DNA from: Malachius bipustulatus
Lineage: Eukaryota > Arthropoda > Insecta > Coleoptera > Melyridae
DNA length: 64,000 bases
NCBI GenBank assembly: GCA_910589415.1
Contig: OU342631.1
Coordinates: 21,824,001-21,888,000 of the forward strand
Direction: 5' to 3'
Part shown: piece by piece, positions 47,571-58,100 of the stretch
How positions within the stretch are numbered: the stretch's first letter is position 1
How the letters are laid out: every line of letters begins with the position of its first letter
Program-made: the position numbers and the translations under genes
The notes under the pieces: model-generated
What the model was told of the DNA's origin: nothing
The model's database searches: none
The model's input: only the letters and a program-made list of their open reading frames with translations

Positions 47571-50009
47571 CTACTGTTTACCATCTTGTTATTGGATGTC
47601 TTTGAAACTGACAAGAGCTGAATGTTTATCCTTCATCGAAGAAGTTCGAGAGAGTTGTAACCCACTAAGTTTTTATGTCATGAATTTACGGGGAAAGGGG
47701 GGAAAGTGGGGAAAGGTCCACCGCCGTGTAACTCATTTGGATGGGTTGCTCTTAGTTCGTTATGAAAGCTTTTGAACTAAGTTTAAAGTTGGAGCTTTGA
47801 AAGTTGGAAGACAGACAAGAAACAGAATATTGATTCTGTCTTTTGAAACTAGTCAAGATGCTTCTTAAATCTTGAAATGTTAGATACTTTAAGAGAAATG
47901 CTTCTTCAAGCGACAAGCGAGTAGTTTTATCTTGGCAGGAAAAGCTCAATGTAATTGGATTTTGAAGAGGTAAATGTTGTAGCGGTGGTTTGTTTTATAA
48001 AGCTTTAGGATAATGATTATCCTGGTCCTGGTGGGTCGTTTCTAAATAATAACCTGCTGCAGATTATTGTTATTTTTGATAGGGTAGAAAATTATCAATA
48101 TTTTACATAATTCTTGTTATTTGTTTATTCTTTTATCAATTTCTCTAGGGTACAATCATAATGAAAGAGTATTTTCTAGATCTAAGAGGCAAAGCTGGTT
48201 GATTTAGATTTCAGATAGATCACTCTCTTTTTATTATCTCCTTTAAATGATGGTTGCTCATTTTACTTAAGTAGGCAATATTGTTCATTACGACGGTTTT
48301 TACGGAAACATTTCATAATAAATGGCTACTTGCCGGTGTTATAATGCATAAAATAAAGAGCTTAAAGGAAGAATAATGAACCGTTTTTATTCTTACGTCT
48401 TGGTTCCATCCATCTCAGTTAGCCAAGCCATTTGTTAAGGGGGAAATTTATAAGCGACCGTCACATTTTCTTGAATTATATGTGTAACTCAGTTGTGACG
48501 CGACGAGTCATAAATTCTGCAATTTCAAGCCGGGAAAGGAATGTTATATTTTTTACAGCGAATGTGCATTTGACGAAGGACCCAGAGCGGCGCGCCACAA
48601 AAAGTGACATTTGCTGAACAGACTCTTGACCTGGATAAAATATTTTCATGGAGCGTTATTAATGGGACCTTTCTTTTTCTCTCCATGAGAACACGAATGG
48701 AACGTTTTGTTTCAGTTTGGATTAATTAATTTCGGCCAAAACGAGTGGACATCTACATCAGGAACAGATTTCTTGCCCAAAAGACTTCATTGAGATCAAA
48801 CAAAAATTACAGTTGGAAGTAACTTTTCCAGCTATGTGGTTGACATTGAATGTATGTTGTTCAGGAACTTCACTATCACTTCTTGATAACTACAAGAGTT
48901 GAGAGAGGCATGTTTAAATAAATTTATTGTGTTGATCGAAATTATACACTGTGTCCAAGATAAGAACGAACAGCATGGGGATTTCGGAAACCGTGGGAGA
49001 TACAGAGTCGGTTAAAAGGCGAAAAAAGTTGGACAACCAGAAGGAGATTTTAAAAATTATGTTTGATTATCGAATTATTTTGAAAAAAATCAAAATCTTA
49101 AATTTTAGTTTTTCTTATTTATCAGTTTTTTTATCTGACGATTCATAATTGCAGGGCCGGACTGGACTACGAGTTTTTAAATATGGACCTATATTTTTAT
49201 CTTAGATACAGTGATTTGATTTTTTGGACTGATTAAATTAAAATAGAGGAATAAAATTTTAGCGCAAAAAAGGGTCAACCTCGCCTGTTTGATTGTCGCA
49301 GTTGAATTTTTCCAAATTGCATGAGCTGAAATATTCCTCCACAAAGCTTCTAACCTGCATCTTAATTCCATGAGATACGCGCTTATTATTTATGGAAATT
49401 ATTTTTCATTTGTAAGCTTTTTTCCAGAGTTCAAATTTTTTTTTTTCAAAAAATTTCACTTTTCGTCTCTTAGCATGTGCGAGGTAATATCAATGGAAGG
49501 AACTTCTCTTATGGATCTTAAAAATACTTTTATTTAAAGTTTAGGTCAGTGCTTTAATTATCGCCAAAAATGTCGAAAATACAGCTACCATTATCTCCAT
49601 AAATAAATAAATAAATATCTTATGGCTGTGGTGAACAAAAAGAGCCCAAAAAAAGGCCCAAAAAATTTAATTGTTATAGAAAATATTTTCAGATAGTTGC
49701 TTATTGTAGGTATATCGAATGACAGCGTAAATGACACTACATGGCACAAAATTTATAATATAAAGCACATTAAGGGATAAAAATTTTATGAAAGCTTTTT
49801 CTCTTCGTCACTGATGGCTTTCACACCCAAACGACTTTTTGTTTTGATTAGGTATTTTGTAAATTGATTTGAATGCTGAAAATCGCACAACAGAAGAATA
49901 TTTTATTGTACAAAAGATCACGTTTCGGCCCAAAATTAAACAAAAAATGTTTAATAACTTTGGCCGTTTTGATAAAATTAAATTATACATACACACAAAA
50001 TTTATATGC
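47571..50009. other. Mixed stretch, no gene
   Basis: I see no recognisable coding region. A GC-richer patch at about 48440-48610 has CCCAGAGCGGCGCGCCAC and may be regulatory. An (AAAT)n tract lies near 49600. Confidence 0.4.
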
Positions 50010-50345
50010 ACAATCTTCTTCTTCTTCAAGTGCCATCTCCGAGTCGAAGGTTGGCAATCAGCATCGCTTTTTTAACTTAACTTTAGTCGAGCTGCTTTCA
50101 AAAGTTGTTTAAACATGCATCCGACCCACTCTCCCAGGTTTCGCAGCCATGAGATTTTTTTTCCGCCTATGCTTCGCTTTCCCTAGATTTTACCCTGGAT
50201 TATCAATTGTAGAAGTTCATATTTCTTCGTCTTCCCTCTGATAATATGGCCCAGATCAAGATTACGTCTCTTGATTGTTTTAAGGATCTCTCTTTCCCTT
50301 CCCATGCGTCTCAGAACCTTTGTATTCGTTATTCTTTCTCTGATA
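50010..50345 (-). pseudogene. LINE (non-LTR retrotransposon) C-terminus and 3' tail
   Basis: Reading the minus strand from 50345, one frame gives NTKVLRRMGREREILKTIK, LDLGHIIRGKTKKYELLQLI, IQGKI-stop-GKRSIGGKKISWLRNL and GEWVGCMFKQLLKAAR. This is the usual C-terminal block of a common insect LINE family (GHxxR.....YxLLxLIxQGKI.GKR..GR..xSWLxNLR.W). There is one in-frame stop. It ends in a CTTCTTCTT (GAA on the element strand) tail at 50017-50029, so the 3' end is preserved. The 5' part is missing. Confidence 0.75.
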
Positions 50346-50375
50346 GCCAATGATGTTCACCAATGCGGATCACCA

Positions 50376-50626
50376 AAACGACCTTAAACGATCTACCGCT
50401 GAGTTGATCACTTTCTGGCTGACCGCTGGGGTTCATAGCGTTAGACATGTGAAAGGCATTTGATAGAATCTCGCATGGGGGTCTGCTTAGTGAATTTTCC
50501 TCCTATGGACTGCTCCTCAGGTCTGTTAGTGCATGGATCTCCAGTGTTTACCATCTAACTCTTCTTTAGAATGCCACAAACTCAAGAGTCCCCCAAGGCT
50601 CGATGTTATCACCCACTCTCTTTCTT
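50376..50626 (+). pseudogene. LINE reverse transcriptase fragment, left part (split by element L)
   Basis: The plus strand encodes, with several breaks, KAFD-like motif A (GCATTTGATAGAATCTCGCATGG at about 50457, i.e. AFDRISHGGLL), then SSYGLLLRSVSAWI. It ends with NSRVPQGSMLSPTLFLLY, the conserved (G)VPQGSxLSPxLFxLYINDL block. It stops at the tip of foldback element L. The rest resumes at about 51897. It is a dead remnant. Confidence 0.7.
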
Positions 50627-51896
50627 CTATAATATACATGGTGTTTCAACAGCAGACCGACGTGGCTTAAGGATAGGGGTAGTTTTTCAAGGCGATTGAG
50701 GATCTGGTTTTGAAATTTTCTGAAGCCCTTCGTTTCACTTATTATACAGGAATTCATGTATTTTGCCGAAATTTTGATGAGCGGTATCTTTTGAACGAAT
50801 TGATGGAATTTAAAGAGATTTGTTAGCAATGTTACCAATGATACTTTATATCCCGCATTTTCCATCAACGACAGGACCGTACCTACTTCTTACTTTATCC
50901 GGTCTCTTTCGGTTTTGTCAAAAAGTTCACTCTGTATGCATTTTCTTCCAAGTTTAGTGCCATTTTCAAAGGCTACATTGAAAATGTTACAATGGCGACC
51001 AAAAATTGCTTGGAACCATTAAATTAAACCGCGGAAAAATTTAAGACTTCCGGGAAGTCAGTTTATTCGTTATTTTCGAAAAATCAAATGTGATTTTCTA
51101 GAACTTGCGGATTTACTGGTTATTTCAAATAAATTCGCTGGTTCCAGATATTTAGCCAGGATTAGGGACCGTACTAGATTTTTTTGAGTCAAACATAAAT
51201 GCTAATAAGAAAAACAACTCAAAGAAGAAATGGTAATTTTTTGACAACCAAGCACTCTACATAAGTTAAACTGAAAGAAAATATCAACTTGTTCAAATAC
51301 GCCGCCATCAAACTCGACCCTTTTCCTTGACTTTTGAGTCATTATAAGGAAATTTCAATTTTTGGGTTAAAAACATCGTTCAGATGGATCAAAAGAATCC
51401 ACAAACAAGTACGAGGCGGATAAGCGTTGTTGTGGGAGTCCCCCATTCTCAAATATGGAGGATAGTCAAAGCGGAATGTCTCCATCACTATCATGTCCAG
51501 AAAGTTTAGAGGGTGGAAGTAGGTGACGAGGTTGCTAGACCGGCATTTTGTCAGTTGAATCTAGCACATGCGACGCAATGTTCCTGGAATTCTTTTCACC
51601 AATGAAACTCAGTTTACAAGAAATGGGGTGTGTAATACTCGAAATTTCCTAGAAAACGAGTTGCCTGATTTCTTGGAAAACAGGAACGTAAATCAGAGAC
51701 GATTGATCTTCCAACAGATTCTAGGTCATCTTCTAGTTTTCTAAAATTCTGCTTTGAAGAAAAAGAATTCATTGTGGACTTTTTGACAAAACCGAAAGAG
51801 ACCAGAAATTTTGGCAAAATACATTAATCATCCTGTATAATCGAAACGAAGCGCCTCAGAAAAATAGAAAAATTTCAAAAACTACGTAGTTTAACA
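50627..51896. mobile_element. Foldback element L carrying transposase remnants
   Basis: The left arm matches element F: TACATGGTGTTTCAACAGCA, then GGTAGTTTTTCAAGGCGATT, GAGGATCTGGTTTTGAAATT and GAGCGGTATCTTTTGAACGA. The right arm (about 51775-51896) has GACAAAACCGAAAGAGACCA and CCTGTATAATCGAAACGAAG, then is truncated. Unlike F, the centre holds DDE transposase pieces (51390-51660). It is inserted inside a LINE reverse transcriptase, between its PQG and ADD motifs. Confidence 0.8.
51390..51660 (+). pseudogene. IS630/Tc1-mariner-like DDE transposase remnant in element L
   Basis: One frame reads NPQTSTRRISVVVGVPHSQI, WRIVKAECLHHYHVQKV, then a stop: a helix-turn-helix plus linker as in insect IS630/Tc1-mariner-like transposases (NPxxSTRRIA...GVS.S.VxRILK...HPYHxQKVQ). 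Downstream, a shifted frame has ILFTNETQFTRNGV (about 51593-51633), equivalent to the LF(S/T)DExxFTRxG block with the catalytic Asp. Here the Asp is Asn. Stops and frame changes show it is dead. Confidence 0.65.
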
Positions 51897-52160
51897 TCAA
51901 AACAGATACATGGTTTCGCCGATGACATTACTTGCCACACGAAATTCAAATTTCCGTAGAGCTCGTGTTACTGCATGGTTTTGTAAAGATATTTGACACA
52001 AACTGGGATTTCCCAATAGATCGAAATGTTTCACACCTAGACACTTGCTGACAATTTGAAAGGCATATGGGATCTGAGGAGCTTTTGTGGAAACTCTAGG
52101 GAGCTTGATCCCCTAGTTCTGCCTAAAGCTGTTTTTGGATGCTGTACATTTGTGCAAATT
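51897..52160 (+). pseudogene. LINE reverse transcriptase fragment, right part
   Basis: It resumes with TSKQIHGFADDITCHTKFKF (GCCGATGAC at about 51922-51930), the catalytic (Y/F)ADD block that follows LYINDL in LINE reverse transcriptases. Order and strand match the left part, so element L split one gene. Downstream, the NLKGIWDLRSF-like sequence at about 52056 may continue it. Confidence 0.6.
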
Positions 52161-54131
52161 TTTTATATAATTTTGTAATAATTTTGGTCGAAGTTGGAAT
52201 AGTTGGTATGGACGTTTGGGTTGTGGCCATAAAATTACAGTTCCTGCCGACAAACATATTATGATAATAAGTGAGGTGCCTTGGGGTGCTCGGAAAAGTA
52301 GTTGTGCTTTAGTGCTGAAAAGAAATGTGGTGAATTGGTTTATCTTTTGATGCTAATACCTTCGTTGCACACATCCCAGGATAAGATGTTGCCTTCTGAG
52401 ATGTAGTGAAGGCTCATTTCCATCTAGAAGTGATATTCCTGATGCTAAGAACATAATTGTCATTCACATTTGTTAGGTATATTTATCTCCTTAGCGTGAG
52501 TTACAACTTACAACAAGTCTGATTCCACCAAATATTATAATTACAGTTATTTTCAGGTTTCTTCTGATTTGACCCATTTTTGCATAAACGCACCCCTTGA
52601 TATGAATTTTACCACAATTCCATGCATACACTTAGCAAAAGTGGCTGGGAAAATTAGTTTAGAGAATTATTTACACCACTAATCCATATAACATATCAAA
52701 GAGCTTCAGCAAGTTAAGTATGCAAATTTTGAAGAGTTGGAGGAAAAGCTTTATGAATCCATTCCGCATTGTAACCAAGGTTATTAAGGTGAGATGAGAT
52801 TCGGAGTAGGTATCTTCTTGATGTTTCACTGCAGATACTATGAATATTCAGCACTGCTTGTCGCATAATTGGGTCACCTAGAGTAAAGATCATTCATTCT
52901 TCTTGCACCCTCTTCTAGTTTACACGACCAAGATTACACTACAGAAATTATGTATATTTTAGATGGGGAGCTAAAAATTTAATATAAATTCTGATTCGGT
53001 AAATTTATTCCACCTATTTTCCTAGAAGAGACTAGGCAAGCTATTGCAGGAGCTAGAGATGGTTGAATTTAATGAGGGGTGTTATAAGTTAGCCAACTGA
53101 AAATGTAAATGAACTGGAAAAGGGGATAATAAAGTCTTGGTTAAATTATTCGTTATGAATATTAATAAATTAGTGTTTTATTTGTTCATGTTATACCTAA
53201 TAAGGGGAAGTTTCATAATAAAATAAATCACTTTTAAATTTAAAATCCGATTTCACCACAATTTTTATACTAACTTTAACCAGTTTGTGGGTTTACCCTC
53301 TCTTAACATTTATACATAATCAGTATAGTATTTACAATTAGGATATAGCTTAGAATGGATAAATTTAGAATGACTACAATTTCTTTAGTTTTTCTTAAAA
53401 ATCCTACTATGCCCAGTGTTGAGCATGCACAAGCCTTCCATTCATTTTCCAGTTACCTCTGTCTTGAGCATATCTCACACCTCTCGGTCCTGAAACTCTG
53501 TTTTTGTCTATTTTTCCCATCCATGGTCTCTATCCCAAAATCTTGCTATTCTATTCATCACCTCCTATAGCCAGAAAAATCAAATTTTTGTTATTTCATC
53601 GCACTTTATGTTACATCCAGCTTGTTTATTATTTACTTAGTGGGTTCATGCTTATGGGCTCCCTGATTATGTTAACACAGGCATCATGCGATGGAAACTT
53701 CTTCTTCTTGTCCATTTCTGTTTCATGCATCAACTGTTAGCCAATAGCTTTCGTAGGGGTTCTTTATCTTTCCTTCGTTCTATAGACTAGGCCTCCAACG
53801 GCCCTTTTTGATTATCCCATCCCATGGTGGAACTCCTACTTAAACTTTCCCGACCTTTCTACCTATGAAGACCAGAAGGTATTTGCATGAAAAAATGCCA
53901 TTTCTTCTTCCTGTTGTGCCTCTGGCCCAAAGATACTGAGCCTGAGGCTACTAATGTAGCCTCATCGTCTGATCCACATTTTAGATAGACTGAGTCCCCC
54001 CTCACACCCATTGTCCTATTGTTAAGTTGTAATGGCCTGTTCAGACTGTTATGGCCGATGAACACCTCGACTAGTAATCTAAGTTCAGTTTGATCGTATG
54101 GGCCAGCCTGTTTCTGTTCAAGCCGGCCAGT
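52161..54131. other. Unassigned stretch, no clear gene
   Basis: No recognisable gene. Open frames at 53355-53570, 53504-53740 (plus) and 53859-54170 (minus) lie in moderately GC-richer DNA that may be a decayed retroelement, but I cannot identify motifs. Confidence 0.4.
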
Positions 54132-54144
54132 AGTAGCCTGATCT

Positions 54145-54374
54145 AGAAGACAGAAGGCAAGTATACTCAACGATTAATTCATAAAATAGTGAATTGTAGG
54201 TCAATGCGTATAAGCACATAGAGTGCAATTACTAGCCTGTTAGGTGGGTTCGGAGAATTCCTCCATCGCCCATAACAGTTGTCATGATGGCAGTGCCCGA
54301 AACTCCAACTAGAGAGTTTGCTTCCGCATCCAACAGCAGAGCCTTCCAGAGTACCAAATCAAGCACAGACACGT
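54145..54374 (-). repeat. PLE terminal repeat copy X (inverted)
   Basis: Read on the minus strand it starts within ACGTGTC^TGTGCTTGATTT, at the ribozyme cleavage region, and runs through TCTCTAGTTGGAGTTTCGGG to a tail CTTGCCTTCTGTCTTCT. It is the mirror of copies Y and Z. Confidence 0.8.
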
Positions 54375-54765
54375 ATCTCTGCTGTTGGATGCGGAAGCAA
54401 ACTCTCTAGTTGGAGTTTTGGGCACTGCCATCATGACAACTGTTATGGGCGATGGAGGAATTCTCCGAACCCACCTAACAGGCTAGTAATTGCACTCTAT
54501 GTGCTTATACTCATTGACCTACAATTCATTATGAATTAATCGTTGAGTATACTTGCCTTCTGTCTTCTTCATTATTCGATTGTCATCGACCGGCTTTGGT
54601 AGTGTCTGGAACTGCAATTAATTTAGAGTGAACTCACGGTTAGTTCTTTGAACTGACCGCTAGATGTCGCTCTATTTTACACCACACGGAGTTCCGTGTT
54701 AATTCTTGCCTTAAGAGGCCCCGGCTTCCGTTCATCCGACAGCATCCTCCAGACACTCCAGATGC

Positions 54766-54809
54766 AGCACACTGATGAGTTCCAGTAGAACGAAACACGT
54801 GTCTGTGCT
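54766..54809 (+). ncRNA. Hammerhead ribozyme (type I, minimal stem III)
   Basis: All core bases are present: CTGATGA (54772-54778) and GAAA (54792-54795). Stem I is AGCACA (54766-54771) with TGTGCT (54804-54809), 6 bp. Stem II is GTTC (54779-54782), loop CAGTA, GAAC (54788-54791), 4 perfect pairs with the preferred G-C closing pair. Stem III is the self-complementary ACACGTGT (54795-54802), followed by C54803 as the cleavage-site nucleotide, giving GUGUC^UGUGC. A loopless stem III this short is known from Penelope-like hammerheads, which act best as dimers. Confidence 0.85.
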
Positions 54810-55005
54810 TGATTTGGTACTCTGGAAGGCTCTGCTGTTGGATGCGGAAGCAAACTCTCTAGTTGGAGTTTCGGGCACTGCCATCATGACAACTGTTATG
54901 GGCGATGGAGGAATTCTCCGAACCCACCTAACAGGCTAGTAATTGCACTCTATGTGCTTATACTCATTGACCTACAATTCACTATTTTATGAAGTAGCCT
55001 GATCT

Positions 55006-56099
55006 GTCTGCCGCCTGGTGTTGCCTTCCAATATTCTCTAAGCCTCTTTAGGTACATTCCTTTAGCCTCGATTAGGAGACCTTTCGTCAAACCAAGTTAC
55101 AGGTTCGAGCCCACAAAGGTCTTTCCTGGTCCTGAGTTTGACATGGTGATCTTCTGCTCGTTACCTTGGTATTCCATAAATGTCAAGTAAGCTGTAATGC
55201 ATGTAGCTATTTCTTGTCAGCTAGCCGGTCCATTGATCCATCGGTAATTCCAGAGAGCTTTTGTGACCGCATGACTACCTTGCTTCCAAGTACCACTTAT
55301 GCCCTACTCCACCAATAATTTTGTCCTGAAAATGTTTTGGAGAGCGATGAAACAATGTGAAAACATGTCGACTGTGATATTATTATTACCCTCAGCTCTG
55401 TCATCACTTTTTTGAAATTACTTTCCTTCCTTTTAAAAGGTAATACATATTTTTTGCACTTATTTTTCGAAAGAAATATCTTCTTTGAGTATGGTAATTA
55501 ATTGTTATTACGTTGCTCAAGTTTTGCTACCTTGTAATAAAAATTTAATGAATACGAAAGAGAATTGAATTTCATCTATGAACAAACAATTTCTATGGAG
55601 ATTCTCCATCAGCTACCTCTACCGTTCTTTTTTATTTGTTCTATTTACATAGTTAAAACAAGAAGCGGGGGTTACATGTGTTCGAATTTTTAACCCGCAG
55701 CATCCACGATATTTGTTTTTTATGATTCAGTTTTATAGCTCGAAGCTAAACGTTTTGCGAATGGATAGTTAATTTTAGTATTCTCGTCACGTATGTTCTC
55801 TTCTGTGTGTGTGTAATATCCTTTTTAACACACAGGTCAACCAGTACCGGCAATTTCCATTTCGTTACGAATTAACAAGGCTCCCTTTGTGGCTGCAGTC
55901 GTTTCATTGTGATGTTTAATACGTAAAAGATGGAACAAAACAAAATATGTTCGAGTAAATAGATGATTCTCATGACATCAGGTGAACCGAAACTGACGAT
56001 AAAGACCGTAACTCGACAGGGCCTCAATTATGCTAGAAATGGCACGAAAACTTCAAAGGAAATGGGAGTAACGAGAAAAGAATAACACCACTTCTCGAA
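55006..56099. other. Unassigned stretch, no gene
   Basis: No open frame of note. 55000-55330 continues the moderately GC-rich sequence that hosted the Penelope insertion. The rest is AT-rich. Confidence 0.4.
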
Positions 56100-56450
56100 T
56101 TATATGTACAAGGGAAGGCTGGAGCGTAGTCGATGTAATTTTTCGGGCCGCATTCGTCGGTCCTGGCAGCCTCCAAGGGGGATTCCCTCGGCCAGATCAA
56201 TATCTAGCCGGGTGGCCAGGGTTGTTGCCATGGCGACCAGCTGCTGCGAGACAGTGTGACGCCCACGCCCGGGGTCGACCACGCCCCACGACGCCCCGCG
56301 TCTCCCGGCGTCGCTCCTCCAATGGCCTCCCATCGCTCCTACTCCCTCGACATCTCCCGCTTTCTCTCTTTCTCCTGGCCGCTTCCTCGCAGGCTGCTTA
56401 ATCGTTTTTCAAGTTGTCGTTCAGAAATTAATTACCGCCACTAACGAAAT
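56100..56450. promoter_or_regulatory. GC-rich island with an inverted X-box
   Basis: The most GC-rich block of the window (CCCACGCCCGGGGTCGACCA at about 56261, ACGCCCCGCGTCTCCCGGCG). It contains GTTGCCATGGCGAC (56224-56237), the reverse complement of the X-box at 47302, next to CAGCTGCTG. Frames are open on both strands because of composition. It is a candidate CpG-rich promoter or enhancer; no start exon is recognised. Confidence 0.4.
56224..56237 (-). promoter_or_regulatory. RFX X-box motif 2
   Basis: On the minus strand it reads GTCGCCATGGCAAC, identical to motif 1 and a full consensus match. Confidence 0.5.
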
Positions 56451-57829
56451 TTGTGTCTACCTGCGAATAACGAGATACGTGATGGCTTTAATGCCCAATA
56501 CGGCCCTGGAAAATAGACGGCCCTGATTAGTCTCCCGGGAGACATCTATTGAAGGAGATATCAATGCTGCGAGTTCGAGTGGACGCGCGCGAGATCCGAT
56601 GTGTTTTAGAAATGAAATAACTTGGGGGTAACAAAAGGTTGCCCTAGCTGACACTATTCAAGGATGATGAAAGGATAGGCGATGTAATTTATTAGATGGA
56701 TAAAAGGAAACTGCCTAAAAATTAAATGTATTTATGAGATGCTTTTCGCTTTGAAATTATCTAGGATATAACTGGGGATGATCCAGTTAATATTATTTAT
56801 GACCCTAGACTAATATGAAGGGGATACTACTCGAACCATCGCCCATAGTTGTTTCAGAGTTACGGTAACGCATTCACTTTTTCCTCTAATTTTGGGCGGG
56901 ACTCTTTTGAAGGCTAAATCTTATGACGAAAGACTGCAGGGAACATTTTGTGGCAACATTTGTCATTCATTTGATGTGATGTATGAGAGGAAACCTAGTC
57001 TTGTAAGTACAGAAACCCGAATTAGTATCATAAAGAAGAGAGATATTCAAAGCATGCGGGGAAAATGTATTGCAAAGCAAGGGTTCCAGTTTTCGTATTT
57101 TGAAGAGGAGTCGCCCGGGAAGATGCTGGGATGCAACAAAGACGGGTATAGGGCTGCGGCACGTAGTCCGCACTCAAGGAATGTCGACTGGGGAAGTAAA
57201 CTCGCATTAGCTTCCATTCATCGAACAGAAAAACAGTCATTCGTTTTCCTTTAGAAACTCACACAGGGGAGATGCTTCATAAAAATGTTCATTACAGTAG
57301 TCTAGAATTCTTGAAGTGTTTTCTTTTTAAAAGTTTCTCTTAACAGCTCAAGCCACTTACCTACGTCAAAATAATGGTTACTAATTTAATATAAACTTTC
57401 CTTTATTCTGGTTGTCCTAACGAGTCTTCTTTTGAAAATAAAGGAAAAACCACGGTAACGATTACCTCCATTACGCTCCGAATGCAGGTAGAAGGAACAA
57501 AGCTAAAAGGCGCTGGTGAATAGAACTGGGGCAATTCAAGTAGTTTTCTTTTTAATCGCTGCTGCTGTTAACAAGAGACCTTTGAAAAACTATTCATACC
57601 ATTTCATTAAGAAATGTTTTCTGCCGTGATATTATGCAGATAAGTGCTGCGTGAAAACGAGGCAAACATTTTGACTTTATGACTTTTTTTTTACTTTTTT
57701 TTGTGAAATTATTTTGGGGCTAGGAATGAAATAAAAAACTGATAACCAACATTTGAGAAATGATAAAGTGAACAGAACAAGCACAATCAATTCAAACCCT
57801 GACACGACAGAAAACAGAAACCCCCAACC
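56451..57829. other. Mixed stretch with one unrecognised open frame (56892-57254)
   Basis: The plus strand is open for about 120 codons (first ATG at 56979, giving 91 codons). The product is basic and shows no known motif. The frame overlaps two minus-strand frames. A near-palindrome GTTACGGTAAC lies at 56859-56869. 57255-57829 shows nothing recognisable. Confidence 0.35.
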
Positions 57830-58100
57830 GGGTTGTTGATTTTTCACCTCTCAACTGTCAGCGCCGGTGTCATGAACGGTCCTTTGACCACCCTCGGAGC
57901 GCAATCCAGGGAAGGACCGGCCCTTTGAGAGAACGCGAAGGGCTGGACGTGCTGGTTAGAATGAGAATGGGAGCGCGCCCCCCGAATGGACACTCCACGC
58001 CGGCCCACCAGTTACCCCACATTTACGGTCCTCCGAGTGTTTACTCCGGGAGGTTATTTGATATCTCCGATCTCGGTATAACGATCGTTTGGTAGTCAAT
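57830..58100. promoter_or_regulatory. GC-rich island, possible conserved non-coding element
   Basis: Another GC-rich block in AT-rich flanks, with CCTTTGACC (TCF-like), GTGTTTAC (forkhead-like) and GAACGCGAAGGGC words. No frame stays open. The regulatory role is inferred only from composition and its similarity in character to the X-box islands. Confidence 0.3.

Larger units (their letters stand above)
54145..54992 (+). mobile_element. Penelope-like element remnant: ORF-less, terminal repeats with hammerhead
   Basis: AGTAGCCTGATCT flanks the insertion on both sides (54132-54144 and 54993-55005), a 13-bp target duplication. The 848-bp insert consists of three copies of one sequence. Copy X (54145-about 54374) is inverted; copy Y (from about 54376) and copy Z (about 54804-54992) are direct. 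Y and Z are offset by 453 bp (TCTGCTG at 54378 and 54831). Between Y and Z lies a complete hammerhead ribozyme. This arrangement matches the pseudo-LTRs of Penelope-like elements. No reverse transcriptase or GIY-YIG region is present. Confidence 0.75.

Noticed and set aside
47149..47775. Overlapping ORFs as a protein-coding gene
   Set aside because: Frames are open on both strands because of high GC. There is no recognisable domain, and the X-box suggests regulatory DNA instead.
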